64,000 nt of DNA from Shewanella dokdonensis. Its GTDB lineage: Bacteria > Pseudomonadota > Gammaproteobacteria > Enterobacterales > Shewanellaceae. Of the stretch, positions 44,307-53,687 are shown piece by piece (the stretch's first letter is position 1; each line of letters begins with the position of its first letter). Under the pieces are notes generated by a model. It searched no databases and had not been told where the DNA came from. It worked only from the letters and a program-made list of their open reading frames with translations. The translations under genes were made by a program, and so were the position numbers. The stretch covers positions 1,302,001 to 1,366,000 of the forward strand of contig NZ_CP074572.1 in assembly GCF_018394335.1 (NCBI RefSeq). Direction: 5' to 3'.

Positions 44307-45303
44307 TTAAAGCAGCGGACCTAGCAGATTAAATAACCAACCGATCAAGGTGAATGCCAGCAGTAAAATGCCAAAAACACTGGCTAACAAACGCCACTGC
44401 ATCACCTGTTTCAACAACACAAATTCTGGGAAACTGGCGGCAACCGTTGCCATACAAAACGCCAACGTGGTGCCAATCGGTAAACCGTTTTGCAGCAGGC
44501 TTTCCATCACTGGCACAATGCCCGTCACGTTGGAATACAGCGGCACCCCGATGAACACCGCCAGCGGTACTGACCACCATTGCCCCTGACCTAAATGGTT
44601 TGCCACCCAGCCGTCAGGCACAAAACCGTGTAACGCGGCACCGAGTCCAACCCCGATGAACACCCATTTCCAAACCCGGCCGACAATCTCTTTGGTTTCC
44701 GCCGCCGCAAAATCGTGGCGTGCTTGCCAGCTCAATTGCTGTGGTGTTTGCGGCGTACCGCAGCAGCTAACTTGTTGCTGTTGCCCACGCTGTAACGCTT
44801 TAGCAGCGAACGACTGTAACCAGCGTTCTGCATGAATCGCATCCAGAAAAGCCCCGGCAGCCACGCCCACCAACATGCCCACTAACACGTAGATCAGCGT
44901 GAACTGCCACCCCAGCAATCCCACTAATAACAACACCGCGACTTCATTGATAAGTGGTGAGGTGATGAGAAACGCCATGGTGATCCCCACCGGAATACCT
45001 GCCGAGGTAAAACCAAGAAATGCCGGAATACTGGAACAGGAACAGAAAGGGGTCACCGCGCCAAAGGCGGAACCGAACAGATAACCTGTCAGGCGGTTTT
45101 TACCGGCGAGATAATCTCGAACTTTTTCAACATTGAGCGATGCCCGTAACAGGGCAATCACATAAATCATCAACAGCAACAGCACAAAAATCTTGCTGGT
45201 GTCTTCCACAAAAATGCAGCGCTTCGCCCAGACGGCTTTGAGGCGCCAGCGACAATACCCCGTAAACCAGCCAATCCGCTAACGCAGTGAAAATGGCGAA
45301 CAT
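44307..45303 (-). CDS. Membrane permease of the ArsP/DUF318 type (frame break)
   Basis: The permease has about eight membrane helices. N-terminal MFAIFTALADWLVYGVLSLA, then AFGAVTPFCSCSSIPAFLGF (the conserved Cys pair of the family), GIPVGITMAFLITSPLINEV, a Cys-containing linker (QQQVSCCGTPQTPQQ) and FIGVPLYSNVTGIVPVMESL. Relatives export organoarsenicals (ArsP) or carry unknown substrates. The frame breaks at A5 45210-45214. Here the fix is one fewer base, or two more, unlike most other breaks. Repaired length is about 331. It is the second gene of the arsenic operon. Confidence 0.85.
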
Positions 45304-45340
45304 TTGAGTACCTCATGCAGCAATAACGGTTAGGACACAA

Positions 45341-45697
45341 TCAATCACCACAAGCGGCCGCAGCGCAGCAACGTTCTGGGCGCCAGTGCATCGCATGCAG
45401 TCGTTCAATTGGTGCTGCCAGCATGGCTTGATTGTCTTGCAAGGTCGCCACCAGGACTTGTCGGCACCAACTGGGCAGAGCCTCATCAAAGCGATAAAAC
45501 ACCCATTGACCTTGACGACGATCCTGCAAGATCCCCTGATTACGCAGTTGTGCCAGATGCCTAGATACTTTGGGTTGGCTCTGTGCTAACGCCGCTGTCA
45601 GCTCACATACACATAGCTCGCCCTGTTGCTGGATCAGCAACAAACAACACAAACGGGTGTCATCCGCCATCGCTTTGAAAAATACGCTTGGTTCCAT
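45341..45697 (-). CDS. arsR: ArsR-family transcriptional repressor
   Basis: A 118-residue winged-helix repressor. The N-terminal part starts MEPSVFFKAMADDTRLCCLL. The metal-binding motif ELCVCELTAALAQSQPKVSRHL holds the CxC pair of alpha-3 arsenic-site ArsR proteins, next to the recognition helix. The wing is RRQGQWVFYRF. Four extra Cys at the C-terminus (RPERCCAAAACGD) could also bind arsenite. Two in-frame starts exist, at 45697 and a little upstream. It is the first gene of the arsenic operon, and a dyad lies about 70 bases upstream. Confidence 0.92.
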   Translation of the reverse strand: MEPSVFFKAMADDTRLCCLLLIQQQGELCVCELTAALAQSQPKVSRHLAQLRNQGILQDRRQGQWVFYRFDEALPSWCRQVLVATLQDNQAMLAAPIERLHAMHWRPERCCAAAACGD

Positions 45698-46186
45698 TGA
45701 AAGTTCCACCATAGAGCAATACGCCACCAGCAAATTCAAAGCGGAGACGCCTTCATATATGGATATTAATATATACGTAAAAACATATATTAAAATGAAT
45801 TTTTAATGACACTGTGATCTGCGGCAACTCTTACAAATTCGCTGATAAAATCACCAAATTTATTTTTAATTCAAAATAATTTTTTGTGCATTTATTCACC
45901 AAAAAGTAACGGTGAACTATGCTCTTTGGTCCCATAACCCTGGTATTTACTGCGATGTAACAAAACCTTTTAATTATCAATTAAAATATTTAATTTCAAT
46001 TAATTATATTAAGTTAACCGCATTAAAACCAACGTCTACCTATGTGGTAAAGTTGATAATTACTGTCAGATATTGAATAATAGCGCCCTCATAAAAATTA
46101 TTTGAACACTAATTAATTATTTGGTTAGTACTCAAATAGTTTTCCGTCACGGTTGTTAAACCGCAGTAACACAAGGAGAACTTTCG
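45698..46186. promoter_or_regulatory. AT-rich divergent region between arsR and the putP group
   Basis: This 489-base gap separates leftward arsR from rightward small ORF/putP. It is AT-rich (many AATT runs near 45970-46016). It contains the arsR dyad described separately and a second perfect inverted repeat, TTCACC (45895-45900) and GGTGAA (45911-45916), ten bases apart, which could be an operator for the putP side. No recognisable RNA gene. Confidence 0.4.
45766..45793 (-). promoter_or_regulatory. Candidate ArsR operator dyad
   Basis: TTAATATA (45766-45773) and TATATTAA (45786-45793) form a perfect eight-base inverted repeat around a 12-base centre. It lies about 70 bases upstream of the arsR start in an AT-rich promoter. 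ArsR proteins usually bind AT-rich dyads in this position, so it is a plausible operator. Low complexity means a chance match is possible. Confidence 0.45.
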
Positions 46187-46345
46187 ATGAATGCCAACAA
46201 CTCCCAGGAGGCTGACAGTCATCACCACATCAGTCTGAAAGAACATGCGCGTTACCTGCTACAGCTCTGCTGTTTCTGGCTGGTACTGGCGACCTACCTT
46301 TTCCCCATGTGCAAACAAAAATTCAACCAAGCTATTGGCAAATAA
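46187..46345 (+). CDS. 52-residue membrane protein just upstream of putP
   Basis: A short frame with an excellent RBS (AAGGAGAA, six bases before the ATG). It encodes a His-rich polar start (MNANNSQEADSHHHISLKEH), one hydrophobic helix (YLLQLCCFWLVLATYLFP) and a short basic end (MCKQKFNQAIGK). The stop lies 17 bases before the putP ATG. Small partner subunits are known for some sodium-solute symporters, so this may be one. I do not recognise its family. A run CCCC at 46303-46306 sits before its end, and one missing base there would fuse it to PutP, so the separate gene is not certain. Confidence 0.5.
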   Translation: MNANNSQEADSHHHISLKEHARYLLQLCCFWLVLATYLFPMCKQKFNQAIGK

Positions 46346-46362
46346 ACACAGGCATTCACTCA

Positions 46363-47859
46363 ATGGATAATTCAACCTATATTGCTTTGGCCATCTACTT
46401 TTTGGTCATGTTAGCGATAGGCCTGTTTGCCTATCGCAACTCCACGGATGATATTTCTGGCTACATTCTTGGAGGACGTAAAGTCAGCCCTCAGGTAACC
46501 GCGCTGTCGGCAGGCGCTTCCGATATGAGCGGCTGGATGTTGATGGGCTTACCCGGCGCAATGTTTGTGCAGGGATTCAATACTATCTGGATAGCGCTAG
46601 GACTGCTGATTGGCGCGTTATTTAACTATTTATTGGTCGCCCCACGTTTGCGGGTTTATACCGTAGAAGCCGATGATGCCCTCACCTTACCGGACTTTTT
46701 CAGCAAGCGTTTCGGTTTGAACAACGGTGCGGTGCGGATGGTTTCGGCCGCCGTTATCATTCTGTTTTTCACCCTGTATACCTCTTCCGGTTTGGTGGCG
46801 GGTGGCAAATTGTTTGAAACTGCCTTCCATCTGAATTACCAAGTAGGGCTGCTGGTCACTGTCGGCGTCGTGGTGGCTTATACCTTGTTGGGCGGCTTTC
46901 TCGCGGTGAGTATGACCGACTTTGTCCAGGGTTGTATCATGTTTGTCGCACTGGTACTGGTGCCTTATGTGGCCTACGAACAGTTTGATAGCACCCAAGA
47001 TATGTTGCTCAATGCCCGCAGCACCATCGCTTCGCTCTCCGATTCTATGAGCCACATCAGTTTGCTGACTATCGTTTCGAGTCTGGCATGGGGACTCGGC
47101 TATTTCGGCCAGCCGCATATCATAGTGCGCTTTATGGCGATCCGTTCGGTAAAAGACATCAAACTTGCTCGCAACATAGGTATGGGCTGGATGCTGGTCA
47201 CCATTATTGGGGCGTTGGCAACTGGGCTGGTAGGTGTCGCTTATGTGCATAAATTTGGGCTAGAGCTAAAAGACCCAGAAACCATTTTTATCGTATTTTC
47301 GCAGATTTTGTTCCACCCGCTGATCACCGGCTTCCTGCTGGCCGCTATTTTGGCGGCAGTCATGAGTACCATTTCCAGCCAGTTGCTAGTGTCGTCCAGC
47401 TCCCTGACCGAAGATGTGTATCGCGCCCTATTCCATCAAGATATTGACGAGAAAAAACTGGTTAACATCGGCCGCTTTGGGGTATTTGCGGTAGCCGCCG
47501 TTGCTACCCTGCTAGCAATGGATCGCTCTAGCAGCATTTTGGATCTGGTAAGCAACGCCTGGGCAGGTTTCGGCGCTGCGTTCGGGCCGTTAGTGCTGTT
47601 CAGCCTGTTCTGGCACAAGATGAACCACACGGCGGCAGTGTCCAGCATTGTCGCTGGCGCCGTGACTGTACTGGTGTGGATTTATGCACCGGTTTTACCG
47701 GACGGTAAAACCCTTTCCAGCGTGATCTATGAAATAGTGCCAGGCTTCTTAGTCAGTTCCGCCACTATCATTCTGGTGAGCCATTTCGGTAAAGACCCTT
47801 CTAAAGCGGTGCAAAAAACCTTTCACGCGACGAATGAGAAATTGCAGGAGCTCAGTTAG
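46363..47859 (+). CDS. putP: Sodium:proline symporter (SSS family)
   Basis: A 498-residue sodium-solute symporter with about 13 helices. The signatures STDDISGYILGGRKVSPQVT and ALSAGASDMSGWMLMGLPGA are those of PutP, and YTLLGGFLAVSMTDFVQG and WGLGYFGQPHIIVRFMAIRS follow. Na+ site residues lie in AILAAVMSTISSQLLVSSSS (the SSxxS-type motif), typical of PutP. ATG 46363 gives MDNSTYIALAIYFLVMLAIG. An open frame continues upstream into the small ORF. proB and proA follow on the same strand, which fits a proline uptake and synthesis region. Confidence 0.92.
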   Translation: MDNSTYIALAIYFLVMLAIGLFAYRNSTDDISGYILGGRKVSPQVTALSAGASDMSGWMLMGLPGAMFVQGFNTIWIALGLLIGALFNYLLVAPRLRVYTVEADDALTLPDFFSKRFGLNNGAVRMVSAAVIILFFTLYTSSGLVAGGKLFETAFHLNYQVGLLVTVGVVVAYTLLGGFLAVSMTDFVQGCIMFVALVLVPYVAYEQFDSTQDMLLNARSTIASLSDSMSHISLLTIVSSLAWGLGYFGQPHIIVRFMAIRSVKDIKLARNIGMGWMLVTIIGALATGLVGVAYVHKFGLELKDPETIFIVFSQILFHPLITGFLLAAILAAVMSTISSQLLVSSSSLTEDVYRALFHQDIDEKKLVNIGRFGVFAVAAVATLLAMDRSSSILDLVSNAWAGFGAAFGPLVLFSLFWHKMNHTAAVSSIVAGAVTVLVWIYAPVLPDGKTLSSVIYEIVPGFLVSSATIILVSHFGKDPSKAVQKTFHATNEKLQELS

Positions 47860-47930
47860 TTCTATCACTTTCATCCGGGCAGTGAACCGCTGCCCAACAC
47901 TTAACTTCAGCCAGACAATTCAAGGACGTT

Positions 47931-49078
47931 ATGAACGCTAAAAGCAAACAACGTATCGTGCTCAAAGTCGGCAGTGCCCTGATCGCACCCGATCGACAGG
48001 GCTGTAGTTCTCGTTACCTGCTGGCGATTGCCCAGTTTATTGTGCGCTGCCGCACCAAAGGGTTGCAGGTCATCTTGGTATCTTCCGGCTCTATCGCCGC
48101 CGGGGCGCACCGTTTTCCGCTGCGAGCTCGGGACAACAGCACCAGCCCAGAAGCACTGTTGGCACTGAAAAAGCCATGGCCGCCGCAGGGCAAACGGAGA
48201 TGATGGCGACCTGGGACAAATTCTTCGATTTCCCGACAGCACAGATTTTGTTGACCCACGGTGATCTTAGGGATCGCGAACGTTACCTGAGTATTCGCGA
48301 CACCATCAGCACCCTGCTGGAACACGATATTTTGCCCATTGTTAATGAAAACGATACCGTCACCACCGATGCCCTAAAAGTGGGCGATAACGACAATCTG
48401 TCAGCCATGGTAGCCGCTGCGGCTGATGCTCGCAGTTTGGTGATCTGCTCCGACATTGATGGTCTTTACGATAAAAACCCGCATCTTAACGCCGATGCCA
48501 AGTTGCTTCCTGAGGTGACAAAAATTGATGGCAGCATCTACGCCATGGCCGGCGGCAGTCACAGCGATGTGGGCACTGGCGGGATGCTGACGAAGATCCA
48601 AGCGGCAGAAAAAGCCGTTTCCCACGGTATAGATACTTATATTGTCAATGGGTTCAAAGAAGCCAGCTTCAATGATCTGCTGGCAGGCAAGAATCCCGGC
48701 ACCCTGTTCCGCGGTTCCGACAAACCTATGCTAGAACGCTTGCACTGGTTTACTCACACGGTACGTGCTCAGGGCGAAGTCATTATTGCGGCCACCGATG
48801 AAGTACACTCCGCCGAGGACTGCGCCAACCTGTCCAGTGACGAAGTGCTAGATGTTAAAGGCAATTTTTCAGAAGGTGACACCATTTTACTGCGTAGCGA
48901 TGACGGCACGCGGCTGGCAAAAGCCCGGAGTAACTACAGCAGCCGATTATTGAAATTTATCGCCAAGCAGGATGATTCCAAGCTGATGGACAGCTTTACC
49001 CACGAGCGCAACCTTATTGCGCCACAGGATATCGCCCTGCTTTCCCCAAAGGCCAACCCGATGGAGGAAAAATCATGA
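47931..49078 (+). CDS. proB: Glutamate 5-kinase (frame break)
   Basis: ProB phosphorylates glutamate, the first step of proline synthesis, and is normally feedback-inhibited by proline. The repaired protein has 382 residues: RIVLKVGSALIAPDRQG, VILVSSGSIAAGAHRF, LLTHGDLRDRERYLSIRDTI, PIVNENDTVTTDALKVGDND and GTGGMLTKIQAAEKA. A C-terminal PUA domain follows. The frame breaks at A5 48168-48172. One base joins LLALKKAMAAAGQTEMM. AAGGA lies just before the ATG. Its stop overlaps the proA start (ATGA), so it is coupled to proA. Confidence 0.93.
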
Positions 49079-50322
49079 GTCTGATAACGGAATTAGCGCA
49101 AGCCGCCCGTAACGCCTCACGCCAATTGGCAATACTGGACAGTGACAGCAAAAACCAAGTGTTGCAAGCCATGAGCAGCGCCCTTAGAGCCAATCAAGAG
49201 GTGATTCTGGCAGCAAACCTGAAAGACTTAGACGCGGCCAAAGCCAACGGTTTAAGCGAGGCGATGCTTGATCGACTAACACTCACGCCTGCGCGGATCA
49301 ACGCCATGGCCGATGGCATAGATACCATAGTCAAGCTTGCCGACCCGGTGGGGCTAAGGCGCGAACTGGGCACCCGCCCCAATGGCATCAAAGTCAGCAA
49401 ATTACGGGTGCCGTTAGGCGTGGTTTGTATGATTTATGAGGCACGACCCAACGTCACGGCAGATGCCGGGGCGCTATGTTTTAAATCCGGCAATGCGGTG
49501 ATCCTGCGTGGCGGCAAAGAGGCTCTGGGCTCCAGTCTGGCGATCGCCGCAGTGCTGCAACAGGTGCTCCGGCTATTTAATCTGCCAGAAGCCCTGATTA
49601 CCGTGGTGCCCGATCCAGACCGCGCGTTAATGCTGGAATTACTGCAACAGCGACAAACCATCGATTTAGTCATTCCTCGCGGCGGTGAGGGGCTGATTAA
49701 CTTTGTCACCGACAACAGCAAAATTCCGGTGATCCAGCATTTTAAAGGGGTTTGCCACCTATATGTTGACCGTGCGGCCGATGTGGAGAAAGCCCTGAAC
49801 TTGCTGCTCAATGGCAAAACCCAGCGCACCGGTGTGTGTAACGCACTGGAAGGATTACTGGTGCATAAAGAGATTGCGCCAGTATGGCTGCCAATTGCTG
49901 CACAAGCCTTGAAAGATAAAGGGGTTAAGATCAATTGCGATGCGGCTTCTGCGGCTTATTTTGCACAGCCAACCGTGCTTACCGATGAGCAGTTCGGTGC
50001 AGAATATCTCGGTCTGGAGATTGCTATCCGCCAGGTGGATTCGCTCGATGGCGCCATGAATCATATCGCCCGTTTCGGTAGCCATCACACCGAAGTGATC
50101 TGCACCGAAGATCTGCAAGCCGCGGCGCAATTTCAACAAGCGGTCGATGCCTCGGTGGTGATGGTTAACGCCTCTTCCCGCTTCAGCGATGGGGCGGAGC
50201 TGGGACTCGGTGCCGAAATCGGTATCGCCACCACCAAACTGCATGCTTATGGGCCGATGGGGCTGGAATCACTGACCACCGAGAAATATCTGGTAAACGG
50301 CGCGGGCCAAATCCGCGACTGA
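49075..50322 (+). CDS. proA: Gamma-glutamyl phosphate reductase
   Basis: ProA reduces glutamyl phosphate with NADPH to glutamate semialdehyde, which cyclises towards proline. The 415-residue aldehyde-dehydrogenase-like enzyme has VPLGVVCMIYEARPNVTADA, the cofactor loop VIPRGGEGLINFV, HFKGVCHLYVD and the catalytic Cys in QRTGVCNALEGLLVH. The tail NASSRFSDGAELGLGAEIGI is typical. The start overlaps the proB stop by four bases, so the pair forms one operon. Confidence 0.95.
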   Translation: MSLITELAQAARNASRQLAILDSDSKNQVLQAMSSALRANQEVILAANLKDLDAAKANGLSEAMLDRLTLTPARINAMADGIDTIVKLADPVGLRRELGTRPNGIKVSKLRVPLGVVCMIYEARPNVTADAGALCFKSGNAVILRGGKEALGSSLAIAAVLQQVLRLFNLPEALITVVPDPDRALMLELLQQRQTIDLVIPRGGEGLINFVTDNSKIPVIQHFKGVCHLYVDRAADVEKALNLLLNGKTQRTGVCNALEGLLVHKEIAPVWLPIAAQALKDKGVKINCDAASAAYFAQPTVLTDEQFGAEYLGLEIAIRQVDSLDGAMNHIARFGSHHTEVICTEDLQAAAQFQQAVDASVVMVNASSRFSDGAELGLGAEIGIATTKLHAYGPMGLESLTTEKYLVNGAGQIRD

Positions 50323-50600
50323 GTGACCTCCACCGTGAATGGCGTTGCGCTGTAGATGTTTGCAACAGCGAACGCTGTGTTGTGATCTGCAACAAAAGTC
50401 ACCCGTGGCAAATCACCGTGGCTGCGGTAGAATAAGCCATCTTTTGTCACGGGTCGGTTTGCCAGTGGAACAGCTCCCATCGCTTGGTCACTGCATGTCA
50501 TTGATGCCATATCGGCTGTCGCTCCGTGTCTGCCTGGCCATAATTACCACCATATCTGCCGGGCTAAACCTCAACCCCTATCATCAAAGGAACTCCTGTC

Positions 50601-51704
50601 ATGGGTCTTGCTGATTCCGTTTTAGCCGTTAATAACGACCTGCCTATCCGTACCGACAAGCCGGTGCATAGTGGCAAAGTCCGTAGTGTTTACTGGTTAA
50701 CTGAGGCTGACAGTGCCCGGTTAATCCAAGAACAAGGTTATCCAGTACCGGCCGACACGCCGCTGGCAATCATGGTGATCAGCGACCGTATCTCTGCCTT
50801 CGACTGTATTTTTCATGGTGAAGGTGGGTTGCAGGGGATCCCCGGCAAAGGCGCAGCCTTGAATGCCATCTCCAACCACTGGTTCGGCCTGTTTAAACAA
50901 CAAGGGCTGGCGGATAGTCATATTCTGGATATTCCGCATCCATTGGTGTGGATTGTACAGAAAGCCCGGCCCATCAAAGTTGAAGCGATTATCCGTCAGT
51001 ACATTACTGGCTCAATGTGGCGCGCTTACGAAAAAGGTGAACGGCAATTCTGCGGCATCACCCTGCCAGAAGGTCTGCAAAAAGATCAAAAATTGCCAGA
51101 GTTGCTGCTCACCCCATCAACTAAAGGCATTTTGAAAGGCATTCCCGGTGTGCCAGAGCAGGACGATGTTAACGTCAGCCGTGCCGACCTAGAAGCCAAC
51201 TGGCAGGCATTTGGTTTTGAAAAACCTGAAGATATTGCCTTGTACGAGCAACTGCTGAAACAAGGTTTTGCGGTAATCTCCAAAGCACTGAGCGACATTG
51301 ACCAGATCTTTGTTGATACCAAGTTTGAGTTTGGCTATGTCACCGATAATAATGGCAACTCCAAGCTGATCTACATGGATGAAGTCGGTACCCCTGACTC
51401 TTCCCGAATTTGGGAAGGTGCGGCCTACCGAGAAGGCAAAATTCTGGAAAACTCCAAAGAAGGCTTCCGGCAATTTCTGCTGCACCACTTCCCAGACCCA
51501 GACATTCTGCTGAACAAAAAGCGCATGCCTGAGCGTGAAGCCTTAGCGCGGGATAATGACTTGCCGTTAGACGCGATGATGGCGGTTTCCAAAACCTACA
51601 TTGGTGTTGCCGAAAAAGTCACTGGCAAACCCATTACCCTATCAGCGAACCCCAAAGCCGAGATTATTGAGATCCTCAAGAGTCGCTATGGCTTGGTAGA
51701 CTGA
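50601..51704 (+). CDS. purC: Phosphoribosylaminoimidazole-succinocarboxamide synthase
   Basis: PurC joins CAIR and aspartate with ATP to give SAICAR in purine synthesis. This is the long form (367 residues) known from Shewanella and Vibrio, with [59 protein letters not shown] and [16 protein letters not shown]. The core [19 protein letters not shown] is present. A 278-base gap to proA and a following terminator make it monocistronic. A clear PurR box was not seen. A weak promoter-like TAGAAT lies upstream near 50430. Confidence 0.95.
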   Translation: MGLADSVLAVNNDLPIRTDKPVHSGKVRSVYWLTEADSARLIQEQGYPVPADTPLAIMVISDRISAFDCIFHGEGGLQGIPGKGAALNAISNHWFGLFKQQGLADSHILDIPHPLVWIVQKARPIKVEAIIRQYITGSMWRAYEKGERQFCGITLPEGLQKDQKLPELLLTPSTKGILKGIPGVPEQDDVNVSRADLEANWQAFGFEKPEDIALYEQLLKQGFAVISKALSDIDQIFVDTKFEFGYVTDNNGNSKLIYMDEVGTPDSSRIWEGAAYREGKILENSKEGFRQFLLHHFPDPDILLNKKRMPEREALARDNDLPLDAMMAVSKTYIGVAEKVTGKPITLSANPKAEIIEILKSRYGLVD

Positions 51705-51720
51705 GGCTCAATCGTGTTAA

Positions 51721-51744
51721 AAAAGGCGCTTAATAGCGCCTTTT
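51721..51744 (+). terminator. Rho-independent terminator after purC
   Basis: AAAAGGCGC and GCGCCTTTT pair around TTAATA. It lies just past the purC stop and before the convergent exported protein at 51758. Confidence 0.85.
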
Positions 51745-51757
51745 CTGTCTCATCATC

Positions 51758-52290
51758 TCAGTTACTGCACTGCCCGTTATCCAACTGGATAGCGTTATTC
51801 TTCAATACCAGCCTCGCGACGTTGGGGTCGTCACCGATACGATAATGGGGGCAGGATCAAGCGCTTCATCGGCGGCCATGGCGTTTGCTGGCGGCAGATA
51901 ATGCATCTGCGGGAAAATCGTCCGCGCCTGCGCCGCCTGGCTGTTAACATCGCATTGTTCATCACCGGCTTCGGTGCCTAAGCTGATGATCTGTCGGCTA
52001 CTATCGAGCATCACAAAAATCACCCCGTCATCCTGCACAAAGCGGGCACTATACGCCGCACAACTGTTGCTGGCGGTTTTGTCATATAGCAGATGACCAT
52101 TCTGCTCCGCTTCTGTGGCCGCCATGCCCAGATACAGCGGGCCGATACCGGTTTTACCATCCTGTTGCCATAGCTGATCGATACGGGCGCAGTTGCCACT
52201 ATCCAGTGCGGCTTCATCCGGCGGCGTATCAGCAGCGATCACCAGACTGCTATACATAAGCGTTAAACCTGCAATCAGGGTAAACTTCAT
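51758..52290 (-). CDS. Exported protein, function unknown (frame break)
   Basis: A 177-residue protein (repaired). Signal peptide MKFTLIAGLTLMYSSLVIA, then CARIDQLWQQDGKTGIGPLYLG, GHLLYDKTASNSCAAYSAR and VMLDSSRQIISLGTEAGDEQ. The frame breaks at G5 51847-51851. One added base replaces a short spurious end by HYRIGDDPNVARLVLKNN and AIQLDNGQCSN. The start 52290 has GGAGGA six bases upstream. Four cysteines suggest disulfides. No family recognised. It lies just past purC's terminator in the opposite direction. Confidence 0.7.
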
Positions 52291-52451
52291 GGTGATTCCT
52301 CCGCTGGCAAAATCCAAGATCAGTGTTTTCGGCGATACTGCAAGTGCTGACCGCTACCTGTCAAGCTGCGCTTCAGTTTGGCAAAACTTTGGCGGCAGGT
52401 CACGCACTTTTATATTCACAACATTTGTAGATCACGCCAGTAAACAATCAG

Positions 52452-53558
52452 TTACAGAACAGGCATCCAAGCTGATTGCGGCAGTAGATACAAACCCGCC
52501 GCATGTGAGGCACCCGCGCCAACAATGTGACCGATACCCGCCGCCATCACCGCCAACGTAACATCGAAGGCGTTAAGGCTATCACCATAACCAGCAGTGA
52601 GATTGAACATCGAACCATCCGCCAGCAGGTATAAGGTTTTGCCATCAAATTCATAGGCATCGACATAAGGCATCGGCAGACTGTGACGGGCCTGCTGTTT
52701 CAGGAAAGGCACATCAATTTCTTGTGAAACATGGCCAACGTTGAGAATAAATGCCCCGTCTTTCATCGCCTGCAAATGTTTGGCATTCAGCACACCATAA
52801 GCCCCGGTAGCGGTGGCAACCACATCGGCCTGCGTTACCGCTGTCGCCAAATCTACCACCGGCCAGCCATCATATTTGGCTTGTAACGCTCTTGCGGGAT
52901 TGAGTTCGGCCACTTGTACCTGACCGCCGTAGGCTTTGGCTGCTGCGGCGACCCCTTGCCCAACGAGGCCATAACCGATGACGATAACGGTTTTCTCATG
53001 CAAGGTGAGATGGGTGGTCTGAAAGAATGTGTGCCAGGCTGTCAGCCCCACCATATGACGATTGTGCAATCCTTCTTTTACCGGCAGGTCATCCCAGTTA
53101 AAAATAGGGTAACGCGGATGGACACCGCCCAGACGATTAATGCCAGAGCCGGTCGCTTCCAGCCCAGCAATTATCTTGGGGCCAGTGGCAGACTGATGCA
53201 GACGGGTGGTCAGATCGGCCCCCATTTCGCACAAGTGGGTAGGTTGCCAAGCCAGTGCTTTATCAAAAGAATCCGACCAGTCAGCATCGCTCATATCGCG
53301 CCAAGCATGTGCCGTTGCCCCTTTGTCGCACAGATATTTGACCACATCGTCCTGCACCGTTGTCGGGTTACAGGTAGTAAGAAACACTTCAGCACCTTTG
53401 CTCAGCAGCCCAGCTACCAGCGGTGCCATTTTCAGGTCGAGGTGCATGTTACAGGCGAGCCTGACACCGTGTAGATCAGGTAAAGCCGCGACTGCGGCGC
53501 GGGTACGGGTCATATGCAGGCTGGCCCAGGCCAACTCTGCTGCAAAATCTTGGTACAT
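52452..53558 (-). CDS. Divergent S-adenosylhomocysteine hydrolase-like protein
   Basis: A 368-residue relative of adenosylhomocysteinase with the NAD-binding part well kept: KTVIVIGYGLVGQGVAAAAK, DVVATATGAYGVLNAKH, GAFILNVGHVSQEIDVP. The N-terminal substrate half differs from the family: NMHLDLKMAPLVAGLL where classical SAHH has a conserved HMT-type segment, TTCNPTTVQDDVV for the CNxxSTQDxxAA motif, and EATGSGINRL for the E-[ET]TGVxRL type. The C-terminal tail that normally reaches the cofactor site of the next subunit is missing (usual length about 430). So the reaction may differ. GGAG precedes the ATG. Neighbours do not reveal its role. Confidence 0.75.
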   Translation of the reverse strand: MYQDFAAELAWASLHMTRTRAAVAALPDLHGVRLACNMHLDLKMAPLVAGLLSKGAEVFLTTCNPTTVQDDVVKYLCDKGATAHAWRDMSDADWSDSFDKALAWQPTHLCEMGADLTTRLHQSATGPKIIAGLEATGSGINRLGGVHPRYPIFNWDDLPVKEGLHNRHMVGLTAWHTFFQTTHLTLHEKTVIVIGYGLVGQGVAAAAKAYGGQVQVAELNPARALQAKYDGWPVVDLATAVTQADVVATATGAYGVLNAKHLQAMKDGAFILNVGHVSQEIDVPFLKQQARHSLPMPYVDAYEFDGKTLYLLADGSMFNLTAGYGDSLNAFDVTLAVMAAGIGHIVGAGASHAAGLYLLPQSAWMPVL

Positions 53559-53687
53559 GAGAACAGCTCCAGCGTTAACAAAGTGGCTATTCTACTGTTT
53601 TTAACCGTGTGGGAAAGCCACCCTGACTCTCGGCTGGAGCCATCAATCACTCAGTACCAAACAACTGCTGTTTTTAGCAGCGTTAAC

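Noticed and set aside
46687-47250. A 187-codon open frame on the minus strand inside putP
   Set aside because: It lies wholly opposite a strongly conserved symporter gene, has no family features and is rich in His and Gln, as expected from the complement of membrane-protein codons.
52914-53474. A 186-codon plus-strand frame inside the SAHH-like gene
   Set aside because: Opposite a real gene and no recognisable motif.
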